Source: Lindgomyces ingoldianus (taxonomy: Eukaryota > Ascomycota > Dothideomycetes > Pleosporales > Lindgomycetaceae). Taken from it: 64,000 nt of DNA. The stretch lies in NCBI RefSeq assembly GCF_010093535.1, contig NW_022985198.1, forward strand, positions 634,100-698,099, given 5' to 3'. The position numbers and the translations under genes were made by a program. Of this stretch, positions 1-13,460 are shown piece by piece (within the stretch, counting starts at the first letter, position 1; every line of letters starts with the position of its first letter). The notes beneath the pieces were generated by a model. The model was not told where the DNA came from. It saw only the letters and a program-made list of their open reading frames with translations, and did no database searches.

Positions 1-3000
1 CGAGCCGAAGAAGCATTTTAGCGGTGGACGTATGAAGAGCTTCAAACTTATCAAGTAGGAATTTGTTTGAAGCGAGGTATTGGTCTAGTATCGGCCGTAT
101 GGCGGAAAGAGAAGTCGCAAAGGTTCGGATGGAGGAGGAGGCACCGAGGTACTGGATCCTCTCTATGATGATGCTCAGCGCCTTTGAGATCTGTGGGGTG
201 TGGAGGGCAGTAAGGGCTGCTGAGAGTGAGTCTTCTTCTTTGACGAACCAGGCCGCATCTTCTGTCGAAGCTGGAATGTCTTTTAGTGATACCTCAACAT
301 CTTGCATTGAGCCTAACAAGAGGTCCAAGGCTGCAAAGGTTTCTTTGACATGCGCATCGATAGTAATCCGAGAGTCACTAGTGGTCGGGTCGAGTGAGCT
401 GAGAGGCGCATCCATAATATACGGCCAGAGCTGTTTAAGGACCGCACGAGGCATCGGATACTCATGCATCCAAGTCTTGAAAACAGCGCGGAATTCCTCG
501 AGCTTGTCCCGTACCTTTTTATCAAGTTCCAAGTGTTTGTTTGACCAGATATTGGAAGACAGAGGAAACAAGGACTTCGAACGCTCAACCAGCTGGCCAA
601 ACTCCCCGCTCCATTGTCGCAGACCATGAATAACAATGTCAAATTCTGAGGTCTTTCCCAGGTTTGCTTGCGCGGAGACGACATCGGCACCAACTCCGAG
701 CATTGCCGAAAGCCAAGAGATGCCAGCATAAAGCGAGGTGGCGCCTTCTACCTGGCCACCCGAAACGCGGACAAGCTCCTGACTTGAAGAGCAGAGATTC
801 GTGATTCGTTCAGTAGATGACTCCAGCTCCGAGAGTGACTGGTTAGCTCGGCTCAACAAGCCTCGTTGCTGAATCGTCGAATATAACAAGCCCTCCAAAT
901 ACCCAATGCTTCTCGCTACATCATTATTCGTCAAGTCGCCCGAATGCTCCTTGAATATCTGCCGAACTTGAGGCATCAAGCTCAGAACCCTATGTAGGAG
1001 GAACTCCGACGCAGCGCTGGTTTCTCTCTTGACACTTGGAAAGCTCGTTAGCACTGTTGCAAGCTCATCCTGTTTAGCCAGCACATCGCTACTGAGATTT
1101 GATCGGAATCCCATCTGACGGAGCTCTTTCATGGTGTCAGCGTATAGCTTTCGCTTCCTGGATTTGAGATGCTGGACGGCTTCTTTGTTCTCCTCTGTTA
1201 GAATTGAGGGCGTTGCTTTCTGCAGTTGTGTTATCGAAGTTTCGAGATCTGTAATAAATCCTTCGATATATGCAGCACCGTCAATGGTGTCAGGGCTCGG
1301 ACTTGACTTGCTTCGCATGATCGAGACAGTCGCAGCAAGATTCTTGAAGCGTGCTGGCCTCTCACTCCAGCCTTGGATTTTCTCGCAAGCCTCTAGCATA
1401 CTCGGCTCAACAACCGTAGTCACAAGCTCCATGCTAACCTCTGGCACAAACGCACTCACTTCCGGAAAGCCCGTATGATAAATCTCAGAAACTGGCTGAT
1501 TCAACAGGGCCCTAAACTTCCTCACCAGCTTCGACAGTTTCCGATGAGAAGTCTTCGCACTCTGTTTCAACGCCTCGATATTCGTATCTTTCCAGCTTGC
1601 AAGTTTGATGACATCATTGACTTCTCGCTCAAGGGCTTGCCTACCTTTGGATAGTGCATCTTGCACTGGCTTCTGGAGTCGCGAAAAGTATGCACTAAAA
1701 TTGTCGAGCGCGAAATGAATATGCTTGAAAGTGTCGACTTTCTGTATCTGCATGGCAGTGTGTTCCTTGAATTGTTGTAGTAGCTTGATACGCTCTTCAA
1801 ATTGACCCAGAGTAGTTGTCAAAAAGAAGCCCTCCAGCGTTTTCAGCAACTCTTTCGCATGCAGCTTCATCGCCTTCTCATCATCAATAGACTCTGAAGC
1901 CGCAACAATCGTCTCGTAGGCCACAAAGAACCAGGCCTTAGCGTCATCGCGACATTTTTCGATTTCAATATCAAAGAGCCGCGCCCAAGTCCTTAGCTCC
2001 AATTGCCTCCAGCTTACGAGCAGCTTGGTAAGGTCGTCGTAAAAATTTGCCGTACTGAATTCTCGACTAGTAACTCGCTGCCATTCGTGCACGTATCCAT
2101 GGAGTTTCTCGGCTTTGGTGATCAATTTGGCCACAGGGTCGACGTGTACGAAAGCCATGATTTCGTCACATGTGCGTAGGACGTCGGATAGAGTGGCATG
2201 CTCAGGGAAAACTCTCTGTATCTGATGGAACCGGTTCTGGATCTTGCGGATAAGAGAAATTAATCGCTTTGTTTCCGGGATGTTCGGGTCGAAGTAGAAG
2301 TTGTATTGTCTATCGGTACCCGATGTTGCGAGCGCATTCGCCTTCTTCTCGAATGCAAGGAAGATAGCTGGCATGGCACTTTCATGTTTCGAGCCGTGAG
2401 ATTGTCCACCCGAGACGCGGACCATCTCGGCAGAACTCCATTCAAGGAGGCGCCTAATAGACTCTGAGGAGTCAGATTCTCCCACGAACACCTTCGCGTG
2501 CATATCGGCAAGGCGAACTGTATGCTCTCGAGACGTCGAAACTGCTACAGGGGTGACTTCTTCCTCTTCGTAGTTCGGAAAGAGCTCTGAATCTTCCTCT
2601 TCTGCATCTTGGTCGTCTCCACCACGATAAGTGTATAAGCTTGTATTTTTGGTCTCTGTTTCTTGATTCTGGAGAAGCATCTGTTTCCAATCGGCGAAGA
2701 ACGACGTGAAGATGTTCTGTAAGAGATGGCGTATTGTGGCGTTCGACATCTGACTCTGATGAACATTCCTGATAATGACCAAACTGTGCAGAGCGTGCCA
2801 TCGGAGGTCCACCACATGATGACCCAAACTAAGCTCTTGCTCGCAGAGTTGAACGAGCGTCTCTGATGTTGGTCGACTATAACGCTCATACAAACCAAGC
2901 AATGGCGTATGATGAGCGAGATATCTCAGGGTTTTTGTGGTACTACTCTCACTCGTTTCCGCTTGTGCACCGAGAGTCAGTCCTATGCTAAGGCAGACAA

Positions 3001-6000
3001 GGAATCCAACAGCCGGTCCAGTGATATCGTCATAGCTTCGATATCCCTCAGAAAGCCTCTTAATGATATGTGAGATATTCTGTCGAAGGGTATGATCCCA
3101 TGAAGCCTCTGCGATTGAAATAGTATCGCTGAGCAATGGATGCAGAACACTGAGTAGATTGGTGAACTCTCCTTGCAGTACGTCGAGCTCCGAAACTTCT
3201 GGCCGAACGATAGATGGTACCGGTGGCTCTAAGCCCATTTCTTGAATTCTGTCCTCGACTTGGCGAATGCGGAAACTTGTGTCTTGCCCTGTGAAATCAA
3301 CTTGGAATTTTCGCAGAGCCTCTAGCTTCTGTCTTAGAACCGCCTTTTGCTCGCGAAAAAGTCGTCGTTCAATCATCGGCCTCAAAGCCGGATCAAATGG
3401 ATAATCTGGAACATAGAGAGCAAGACCTGTCAAAGCGAGATCGACCCAGGCCTTGGCTGCCACTGAGCGGTCGCCTTGGCCAGCGTCCTGGTATGTCATG
3501 CACCGAACAAGCGACTTTTCCAGCATATGTCGGTATTGCTCGGGAATCTGGAGATCGGACTGGAAGATAATACTAGAAGCATCTACCGAAGATATGATAT
3601 CGTAGTGCGACGCCACCAGCCCGTTGGCTTGGCTCCGGAAACTCCTTAATAGCGCATCGTACTGGCCTTGCGTAATATGGTCGTTGTCGAGCGATATGTG
3701 CTGGGACAAAGTTTGTAACTCGGTTTCGAAACGGTCAAACTGAACTAGTTGAACTTCATCCGCATGGGCCCTATTGAACATCAGCGAATGGGGCGTAGAG
3801 GGAGTAGGCAATACTTACATTTTCTCAAGCAACGCAACATGGAATCGACCATCTAGCATTATTGTACTGTTGGGGTGATGATGCAATCCTAAGGCGTGGT
3901 ACAATCTTAAGAGAAAGTCTGCAGGCTCGTAACTATTACTAGAGATGACAGCCTTCGTAGGTCTTCGAGCAAGGAGAGCGGACTTCAGTCGCAGCACACG
4001 AATCGTATCCGAAGTATTCGTGAGATCCCCTATGAATTCATTTGGGCAGCCTTGCAAGATGTCAAGGAATTGGGACAATCCCTCGAAGACACCTTCAAAG
4101 TAAGGGTGAAGGACTGCATCTTCTTGAACGACTCGTTTCTCAAGTTCGTGAACCGCACTTTCTAGGTTCTAATTTTATCAGATAATAGTTGTACAGAAGA
4201 AGAAATGAGTACTTACCAAAATGAGCTCGTGGGGTTCCACATCCTGCGTCTTAACAAGCAACAACGCATTCTCAAACCTCTCACGAGTCTGTATCATCTC
4301 CTCAATTCCCAGGCTCGACTTCCACATCGCAGAATCCAATCTATCTGCAAGGCTTTCTAAGCTCAGTAGAGCCTGTAAATCTCTCCACGTCTTTGGCGTA
4401 TGAGGCTTGAAATATCGCCAAACCCGCTCCATGCCAAGGCCACTCTTCAGTTGAACTTCTGAACCAAACTTAACGAGCTCCCTCGAAACAGAGCTAGCGA
4501 TGGTTTTGAGATTAGGAGACGGATCACAAGAGAGTGGAAGAATTTCCGTATTCAGCATCTTGAGATAGGTCTGGAATGTTGCTCTATCGAAACCAGGGTT
4601 TGTTGCGAGCTGGAGGAAAGCCCAAAAGAGGACCCGAAGAGTGTGGAATGAGTGGAAGTGTGTCTATGAATCAATGTTAGTTTATATTTTATTGAATAAC
4701 GAGGCTTTGACTAACTATGTCAATGGGATTGACGTTCATGCCCGAGGCAATAATGAGGCTGTGTCGAAACGCTTGTAGAAATGCTGGAAGCTTTTGTTTC
4801 TCTTTTCGTCGCTCGAATTTCATGGAAGGAATCATTTCTATTGCGTGTTGCATATTGTACAAGTCCAAATACTCATCGTACGCCTCGGCGTATAAAATTA
4901 AAAGTGATCGGGTAGAGGTATCAGCGTTCAGGCAAAGCTCATTGACAAGGGGGTGGTAAGCTGAGTAGTCGAAACCCAGTGGTCCACCGATATCATGTGT
5001 AAGTTGAGTTTGATAGTAAGATGCGGTAGAATGCCACTGCTCGGTTAGGAATCGAGACAACGTTGGCAGGCCTGAAGAGGTATGAGTGGTTCCATTGCGG
5101 AGACTCATTGGCCTACACCAGGCTACCCTATTCGTTAGAGAATCAGAGCGGAGAGATGCAAGTCCTTTTAATGCTTCCGAATTAAAGGTTTGAAGCATCT
5201 CCCTATCCATAGGGATAAGGTGCTCGAAGGGCACACTTATCGTATCCACTAGGCCACTTTCGCCAGACATAAAATTCCGGAATCGGTACGATTGTGACTC
5301 CAGAGGATATCCAGGAAGGTAGTTATAACACATCTCATGCTCATTTTTGTAGTCCTTGGGAAGGAGGAAGATCTCAGTAGCCCTATTCCGCATTGCTCTC
5401 GACAATTCGCCAAACCTCGGATCCATGGTAAGAAAGATCCTAAAGTCCTTGTGCGGTCGAACGATCCTCGCCTCTCCGTCATCAGTGGAATGTTCATTGA
5501 TGCTGAGATACCCATTGGGTTCGAGTAACGAGTTAAGCCGGTCCAAGACCGCACTACTGCAGAGATTGGCGTTGTCCAGAACCAGCCAATTGCCTTGTTC
5601 GAGAGCTTGAATGAGGATGCCATCTGCCCATCGAAATCGGGCGCCTTCGATATGGGTGGGAGCTTGTGAGAGTCGTTCTAACTCCTGTAAAAGTGCTTGC
5701 GATTCTAATGAAGTGGTTCCTCGGGACTCCTTTGCCAATGTTTCAAGAAGAGAATACAACTCACCTGAGATAGCACTCTGTCCTGATGAAAGAAGCTCAA
5801 GAAGCTTCAGGAAAAGTAACGAAGGCGTCTGCTCGATGGAAGCACCACGTCGAACGAATTTCTCAAGCTTAGCAAGATAACGATTTATTTCTCGAGATGG
5901 GTCTTCCTGCTCGTACCCACCAACTAGATCCATGGCATCAATATCAGCATTCATCGAGAATGTAGTTAGTTCAGCTCCGACGAATGAGGCTAGCTGGCTG

Positions 6001-9000
6001 AGAAGAGACGTCTTGCCAGATCCGGGCGGACCGACAAGAATGACAGGCCAATTCTGCTGAACGCTAATCATAATTGACTCCATTGGCCCAAGCTGAGTTA
6101 CCCGCAGCGGCAATACAAGGTCGGGACGGGTCGTGGATGAATTCCTTGCCAACAAGCCTAGGCCGACTTGGAGGAATTTTGGACAAAGATTGTGATAGAA
6201 GCTTACTCGGTATTCGTGGCTACCATATGAATCCTCGAAAAGCTTGAGGAGTCGTTGCCGATCTACGCCATTTCGAAAGCGCTGCATGAAGATCGTGTCC
6301 AGGAGGTCTCGAGCGGAGCCCACGAAGTTCTGAGAGTGAAGCAACTGGAGCCAACGAAGCGTGTCCCGGAGGTTGAATTCCCAGGGACTGCCTAGAGCCC
6401 CGAAAGACCGCCTCACCACCACGTGGTCGTCTAGGGAAGCGACAAAGTTGATCAACTTCTGGGTCTCATTTCCATCAATGTGGGGGAATATTTTCGTGCA
6501 GATGAGCGATAAGTCGTGGGGACGAAACACGTCTGCATAAACAACAGTGAAACGGTTGACAAAAGATGCTGGCAGACCTTTACGACCTCCGCCTTGATGA
6601 TGAGGGTTCTGTGCAGCAAATACCCGGAAGTCTGGATGCTTATGGAATATCTGGTCGAGTTCGGATATATAAACTTCGCCGCGGTGATCTAGGACAGCGT
6701 TGAGACCCTCGAGCACCGATTGAGATGCTAGGTTCATCTCATCCAGCAATACCCATTCGCCATTCTTCATGGCTTTGAGGAATGGCGCATCACGCCAAGC
6801 GAATGTTCCGGCTTGTCCACCTTCAACCGGTACGTCGGAACCGAAAAGATCCATGAGGTCCGTTTGATCAGACAAATTCAACCTCGTCAGTGGCATTCCA
6901 ATAGCTTTTCCAATAGCAATAATGAGTGTAGTTTTGCCGACTCCAGGATTACCCTCAAGGAGGATAGGCTTTGGTAGTTGCAGTGCTCGCACCACTCTCA
7001 TAGCATTTGAGCGTGTTGTAGGAGCTTCAAAGGAAAAAGTAGAATCTTCAGCCGCGAAGAGGTTTTTCGGTATCGAGAACGATCCTATTTGCAGTGATGT
7101 CGCAGTACTATTGATGCTGACGGCATCAAAGTAAAGGGTAGTGACGTCTTTGCCCACCAGCTTGCCGAGTCGATGAAGACAAGCTTTTCGTTCTTCCTCA
7201 ATTGATGTAGAGGAGATGGCCAGTAGACCAGCGGGGTTCGCCCCAAGAGTGTCAATGAAGACCATCGCCGCACCATGAACAATTCCAAAAAGGGGATCGT
7301 CATTCTGAGTGTTGTTAACAAAGGTCACCCAAGCAAGGGTATCTCGGATTGAGATGGAAGACGAGGCAGATGTGTTGTACTCCTCGTTGAACCATTGCGC
7401 AAACGAGACAATCGACTCAGCATACTGCAAGGCACTGGGCTTGAGCTTTGACCGCACAATTTGCAGAATATCTTCGACGTCTGACAGGGCTGGAACCCAG
7501 ATTTCAGTGAAGCGATTTCGAAGCGCAGGCGAGAGCTCCTTCTTCCCGTAATCGCCGCCAGGATTCATAGTGGCAAGGAACTGAAAGCCATCTTCTGCAG
7601 TAACGAGGGAGTCGTTGGGACCTTTCTCTGCGAGCAACAGGGTGCGAGATGATTCCAGAACGCTGTTTAGACGCTCAAGAACAGAGTCATCGGCAAGTGA
7701 GATCTCATCTAGAAGGAAGAATTGACCAGTTTTCATGGCATGTACCAGGTTTCCATCCGACCATTCAAACAATGCCGTGGCCTTGATCCGGGTTTCTTGA
7801 ATTTCGGCCCGGTGATTCGCTGGTATTGCTTCCAATTTCGGTTGATCAAGCTTATCGTAGACCTCGAGTAATTGTATCAAGCTTGCATTTGACAGCTCTG
7901 TATCATTGTGAGGGCTCTCGAGCACCGACATAAGTTGCCGACGAAGCAGATCCTCGATACTTGCCCGGTTTCGAATAGGTCGTTGAGCGCCAATCAAGTC
8001 ACCAGTTTCCGTATTTTGATGAGCATTGACAATGTGCAGCTGTTTTTCAAACGAACTAGCAAGCACCTGGCAGACCGTTGTCTTGCCACACCCAGTCTCT
8101 CCAACAAGAAGTACAGGTTCATTGTTCCGAATTGCGTGAGCAACAAGCACGAACAACCGTCGTATGGCACGAGTCCAGACCACGCCTGCATCAGTTCCAG
8201 TCTTCTCTTTGCACAGCTTGATCTCAGGTGACGTGTCTTCACCATATAGATTCTCCTCATCAATACGCACACGCGGTCCATTTTTGCTCATGACGGTTTC
8301 GATAATCTTTTTAACCGCTTGCCGCTCTTCTTCTTTTCGTACGCGCTCTGCAAGTAGCATGTAGCCATTATTTGAGAGGTCGCCCACGTTGTCAGCTTTT
8401 CGTTGAGCCCAGCGAAACAGGTCTCGTAAGGTTGCGAAGCTCTTCTGTTCAAAGATGCGGTTCTCTTGCCGCAACGCTGAAAGCTCTTCGTACACCTTGA
8501 CGATTCTCTTGCACCAGGACTCGGGTATCATAGTTCTTCGATGAAGAATCTCTGTCAATTCTTCCACAGGAATATCATCAAAATGGAGCTCAAGGAATCG
8601 ATTGCGAAAGGCTCGTGACAGCACCTTCCGTCCACCATATAGACCAGCGGGGTTCTGTGTGGCGAAGAGCATAAAGTCTTCGTGCGGCCGGACAACTTCT
8701 TGCGTTTCTGGGACGAGGAGCTCCCTATTGTCATCCAGCAGTCGATTGAGGGCTTCGAGAACATCCGTAGGAGCAAGATTGAGTTCGTCGAGCACGATCC
8801 AGTGACCTTCTCGCAAAGCGCGGACTAGAATACCTTCCTGGAATTGAAGTTTCCCATCCGTTCCGGAGATGTAAGAGCCCAAATATTCCTGGAGGTCAGT
8901 GTGCTCGTGATTGTTAATACGGACGAACTTGTTGCCTGATCGTTTAGCGAGGTACTCGATCATACTTGTCTTTCCTGAGGACGTAGGACCTTGTATAAGA

Positions 9001-12000
9001 ACGGGGTATCTCCTTGTCGACGATGCCCGGATTAGGTTGTCCATATTCCGCTGTACAAAGGGTGTTATTATGTAATGAGGTTGGTCTTCTACGGCGAACG
9101 ATCCTTGTCGTAACCAGTAATGCCCTTGTCTAACGTAGTTGCGATTATCATTAGGTTGCTGGAGAGGCCGTCCAAGCTCTGCTTTCATACTGGACTTTTG
9201 ATTAAAGAGATGCTGCTTGATGAGAGGCGCGACAAGATCTTCGGAAGCCCGTCCTAGGAATGTAAGGAAACTCATGTGGAAGCCTTCGTAAAGTGCACGC
9301 CTCATGGTACACAGGGGTGCTATCTCTCGGGCATATGATAGCGTTCTAGTTAATGTCCTTAGACTAAAATGAGCTTTCTGGTCAGCTCCGTCAACGAGCA
9401 TATTCGACTTTGCCAGGCGCTGGATGTCAAGGTAGAGGTTCGTAACGTCCAAGGCGACTTTGGTGATTGCGGGATCATTTGCCTCAGCCCCAAGATATTT
9501 TTCAACGATACTGCGCAAGCTCTTAATATCGCGATCCGGACTTTCGACATAAAGCTCAGTAAATCTTGATCGAATGCCTGGGGGAAGGTCCTTCTTGCCA
9601 ACATCAGTGGCCGGGTTCATAGCCGCAAAGACTCTGAAATCTGGGTGTGCAACAACTCTCTCAACGTTTCCGGTTTCAGTGAGTAAAATGGAGGGTGTGC
9701 CATTAGGTCCACCACTTAGCAAATCCGCGAGAGCCTCCAAAGTGTCCGAAGATGCAAGATTGATTTCATCTAGGAGCACCCAGTCGCCGTTCCTCACAGC
9801 TTTGACGATATTGCCTTCTAAGAACGAGAAGGCAAAAGTTTCAGCACCATTTGAGAGCTGGGCTTCAAGATCACTCAAATCAGCAGCGAACTTTTCCCAT
9901 CGAGCCTTCGGAAAATTCGTTGGAAGTGAGTCCACCTTGCGTTTCTTCCTTGGTTGTCCTCCTTCGGGATCCGGAGACGAAGGACGTGATTCGTGAGCCT
10001 TCCGTGCAGCATCCACCATCTTCAATGCTTCCCGCCACAGCACGCAAACACGCTTCCATTCACCCTTGACCACGCGTTTGCCCATCATCTCGATGAACCG
10101 TTGATTTTTCTTTTTTGAGAATGTGGTATCAAAAAGTTCATCAAATTCGTCTTTGAGCGGTATAACCAGGCTACGGACATTAACAGGCTTGTACCCTCCG
10201 AGCAGGTCTCCGCTTTCACTCTGGTGAGACAAATTGAATGCAACCAGTTTCCGGCCGAGTTGCTCGGCTAAGTACTGGATGCATGTCGTCTTTCCCGTGC
10301 CGGTCTCACCTACGAGAAGTAGGGGTTCCTGTCTATCTACTCCGACTGCAATTTTTTCCAGTAACCTTAACGTGTAGTCATTGGTAGAAAAAGGTCTCCC
10401 TGAGATGTACCTCTTGGGTGCCTTGTGTCTTAGTAATCGAGCGCGTCCGATCCGGATTATGCCCAAGGCTGTGGCCTTGCTTGGAAGTTCCAGTCGAACC
10501 TGGCGGGAAGAAAGAAGATGGTCCCTTCTCTGGGGGTCAATGTGTAACTCCTCTGCTACGCATGACATGGCTCGAAGGCATGAGTCCTCGTTGCGTAGAC
10601 TACCGGCAAGGCAATCGAAAGCTTCCATAAAGATATCGTCCATTTGAGCTGCATTGAAGGTCGTGGGTTGTGAGAGCAACACCGATATCCTACTGCACCA
10701 CTTGAGGAGATCCCTAGGCGTCAGTGCTCGAAGGGATGTCCCATTTTCAGATGAGAATTTGGGATCTGAGTAAAGGTCTAGGAGCCGCGAGTAGACACTC
10801 ATAATGGCAGGGGTGTGTTTTTGGAGAGCTGGGTACTTAGCTAATATGATGTCTTGAAACTCCTCTAGCCGTGGCATGTGCACGGTGATAGAAGTCCAGA
10901 ATCGGTGGCCGATCATGTTTTGTCTTGGGATTATCTCTTGCCCCCTTGGATTGCGCGTACTGCGCATGGTGGCAATTATGCGAAAGCCTCTGGCCGCCCT
11001 GATCGTCTCTCCGCGACTGGGTATGAGAAGCTCCCCTCGCTCGATGAGAGGCAGGAGGGTACTGATGATTTCATTAGGGGCCCGATCCAGGTCTTCAATA
11101 AAGATCCATCTACCCTCTTTGACCGCAGTTGTTAAGACACCAGGCCGCCAGCGAAAGGATCCAGGTTTCGCTCCTGTGGCATACATTCCCACCAAAAGTT
11201 TAGCATCACTCTGTTCATTGAGATGAAGGGTGACCATTGAGTCGAGCTTGTTTAGTTGCCATGCAAAGTGGCGAGTGAGAAGCGTCTTTCCTGAGCCTGC
11301 TAGGCCAGTGAGGAGCAGAGGGCTCGATCCGAGAAGAGCCTTGGCAATGTGCCTGGTGTTTGATTTGGTCGTGGGAGTTGAAATGAGGACTGATGGACTT
11401 GCTTGCGACGGTACACCGTCAAGTCGAGGGAGGAGAATACCGTTGACTTGGATAGAGTAGGGAGAAAGCTGATGGTGAAGGTGACAGGGGATGTTTCCGT
11501 TTTGCTCTAGCCGTTCCTGTGACAATTGATTTTGCAACTTAGACCATCGTTTTTCCTCCCACAACGACAGAAACCGATAATCAATAGTTTGGTCTTCCCA
11601 CTCCCCCAAGACCTCCAGTTCGCCAGAATGCCTCTTGACCATCTGTTGAGTCGCATGATCGGCAGCATGAACATACAAACAAAAGGCCCTAACAGCCAAA
11701 TACCTAACAGGCTTGCTGGAATGGTGAAAGAGGCTCTCCAGCACGAGCGGCTGCACATATTTGGCAAAGTTCTGACAGCCAAAGCTTAGCAGGCGAAACG
11801 TTCCTAGGAGAACTTTGCATAGCAAGCCGTCTTGGAGATTTGATAGATCCGTTTGGCTCGATTCTTGGTTCCGGGATCCAATTATTGGCGACTGAGAGAC
11901 TGAGGTGAGAAAGCGTTCAGCATGCTCCGCAAGGTAGGGTGCGAGAGGAAGAATTCGACCGAATGCTGCAATTTTCGCTTCTGAATTGGACCCATCGACA

Positions 12001-12140
12001 ATCCAGCGGGCGCAAACCTCCACGAAAAGGCTTCCATATTGAATGAAAAGCTCGTCCGTGAGCTTCGAATTAAGAGAATCTGTGGCGAGAGATTCCCAGG
12101 TGACCTTTTTACCGGCCCTTATCATATCGTATCCTTCCAT
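1..12140 (-). CDS. MDN1: Midasin (dynein-like AAA+ ATPase of 60S ribosome assembly), C-terminus cut by window edge
   Basis: Midasin (Rea1/Mdn1) uses ATP to strip assembly factors from pre-60S particles in the nucleolus and nucleoplasm. Spliced exons are 12140-4716, 4663-4217, 4168-3819 and 3770-1, with introns of 52, 48 and 48 nt (donors GTTAGT, GTAAGT, GTAAGT) and phase kept throughout, giving about 3997 residues in the window. Six AAA modules in a row are visible from their P-loops: GLAGSGKT (about residue 277), GETGTGKT (609), GPTSSGKT (1049), GETGCGKT (1346), GNPGVGKT (1728) and GPPGSGKT (2036). Walker B motifs include VLLDEINLAS, IVLDELNLAP and VLLDEMNLAS. The sixth module has LVLDNANLC, without the usual acidic pair; from memory this is also seen in yeast Rea1. 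The rest is the long helical linker. The acidic region and C-terminal MIDAS domain should lie left of the window. The start is the first ATG of the 7.4-kb exon. Confidence 0.97.
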
Positions 12141-12391
12141 GGTATGGCAAGGAAAGTCGTGTATCGTGTTCGGGGCGCCGTCCCATAATTTAACGCTCGA
12201 ACTTTCCCAAAAGTGAGAAGGTAGTGATGAAAATATAGTTCTAAAGATGATATCAAAAAAGTTTCGTCGATCAACTTTTGTGCCAAGGCGCTAAACTATT
12301 TCTATCTCCGCCTACGGCCATCTCGAAATTCTTCTAAGAATCTGATCCCATTGACTTCCACGACGTTGATTCGCTCTCCACACGCTCAATT
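12141..12391. promoter_or_regulatory. Shared divergent promoter, MDN1 / bL12m
   Basis: A 251-bp gap separates the start codons of two ribosome-related genes, cytosolic 60S assembly and mitochondrial large subunit, transcribed in opposite directions. No specific operator was recognised; co-regulation is an inference from the arrangement. Confidence 0.6.
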
Positions 12392-13111
12392 ATGTCTGCT
12401 CCGGCTTCTCGCGCTCTGAGGCGCTGCGTTTGCAATGCCAAATCTGCCCCAACGTACCTTCGACCCTCCACAGTTTCTCTCGCACAGCACAGGACACCAC
12501 GAAGATGGCAGTCGACTGAAGCCGCGGCTCCTACGAACCCCAAAATCGCCGGCATTGTCGACCAGATAAGTCAATTGACATTACTAGAGACTGCAGATCT
12601 TGTTTCAGCTCTTAAGGTAAGCGTCTAGCCCGCACAGGGGGCCTCGAATTCCCAGAGCCCACCTACGCACTCGTGATTCTCCGCCGTTGAGACCCCAGTA
12701 ACCGTGGCACCTATTTTCCATTTCGCACGCGAGCAATGAACTTGTTTAACATTGCTAATCACGACCCCCCAGACCCGCCTAAACATCCCCGACATGCCCG
12801 TGGGCGGCTTCATGGCCGCCGGTCCCGGATCCGGCGGTGCCCCGGCTGCAGCCGCCCCCGCTGAAGAAGAAGAGGCCGCGCCTGCTGCACAAGAGAAAAC
12901 GCTATTCAACCTGAAGCTGGAGAAGTTCGACGCGGCGGCCAAACCTAAGGTCATTAAAGAGATTAAAGCAATGCTGGGTCTGTCATTAGTGGATAGTAAG
13001 AAGTTTGTGGAGAGCGCACCGAAGATGATGAAGGAGGGGGTGCCAAAGGAGGAGGCTGAGAAGATTGTAGAGACGTTGAAGGCGTTGGGGGCGACGGCTG
13101 TCATGGAGTAG
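12392..13111 (+). CDS. mrpl12: Mitochondrial ribosomal protein bL12m (L7/L12 family)
   Basis: This is the stalk protein of the mitochondrial large ribosomal subunit, which recruits translation GTPases. Exons 12392-12616 and 12773-13111 are joined in phase across a 156-nt intron (GTAAGC to CCCAG), giving 187 aa. The first 45 or so residues are basic and Ser/Arg-rich without acids, as in a mitochondrial presequence. The N-terminal dimerisation segment ([17 protein letters not shown]) is followed by an Ala/Glu/Pro hinge and then the conserved C-terminal domain with [20 protein letters not shown] and [14 protein letters not shown]. Length and domain order fit the family. It diverges from MDN1. 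Confidence 0.95.
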
Positions 13112-13460
13112 GTGGATATGGATGTGGATGGGGTGGATGGAGTGTATTATATCAAGTGGTATGGGAGGGGAAGAGTGGCATGGAGAGGGGAGGATGTGTA
13201 CAGATAGGAACGGGATGATTATCTTGAATGTATTCGAGCCAATGAAAATTAACTAGAGCAAAGACATGTACCATTATCGCATGCCATGTCCAATGGTATC
13301 TCCCCCACTACAAACGCCAGTCCATGCAGCAGTCTATGAAACCTTAAAAACCTTAACACCTACCTCCTATCCATGCAACACCCAAACTCCACATCCTGCC
13401 TCCTCTCCTCCGGATCCCCAACCCCCAAACTCCACAGCCTGCCTCTCCTCCTCCCGATCC
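13112..13460. other. Convergent 3' gap
   Basis: These 349 bp lie between the stop codons of the bL12m gene (+) and CTK3 (-). The right part is C-rich on the plus strand and gives proline-rich open frames with no family resemblance. No gene is seen. Confidence 0.6.
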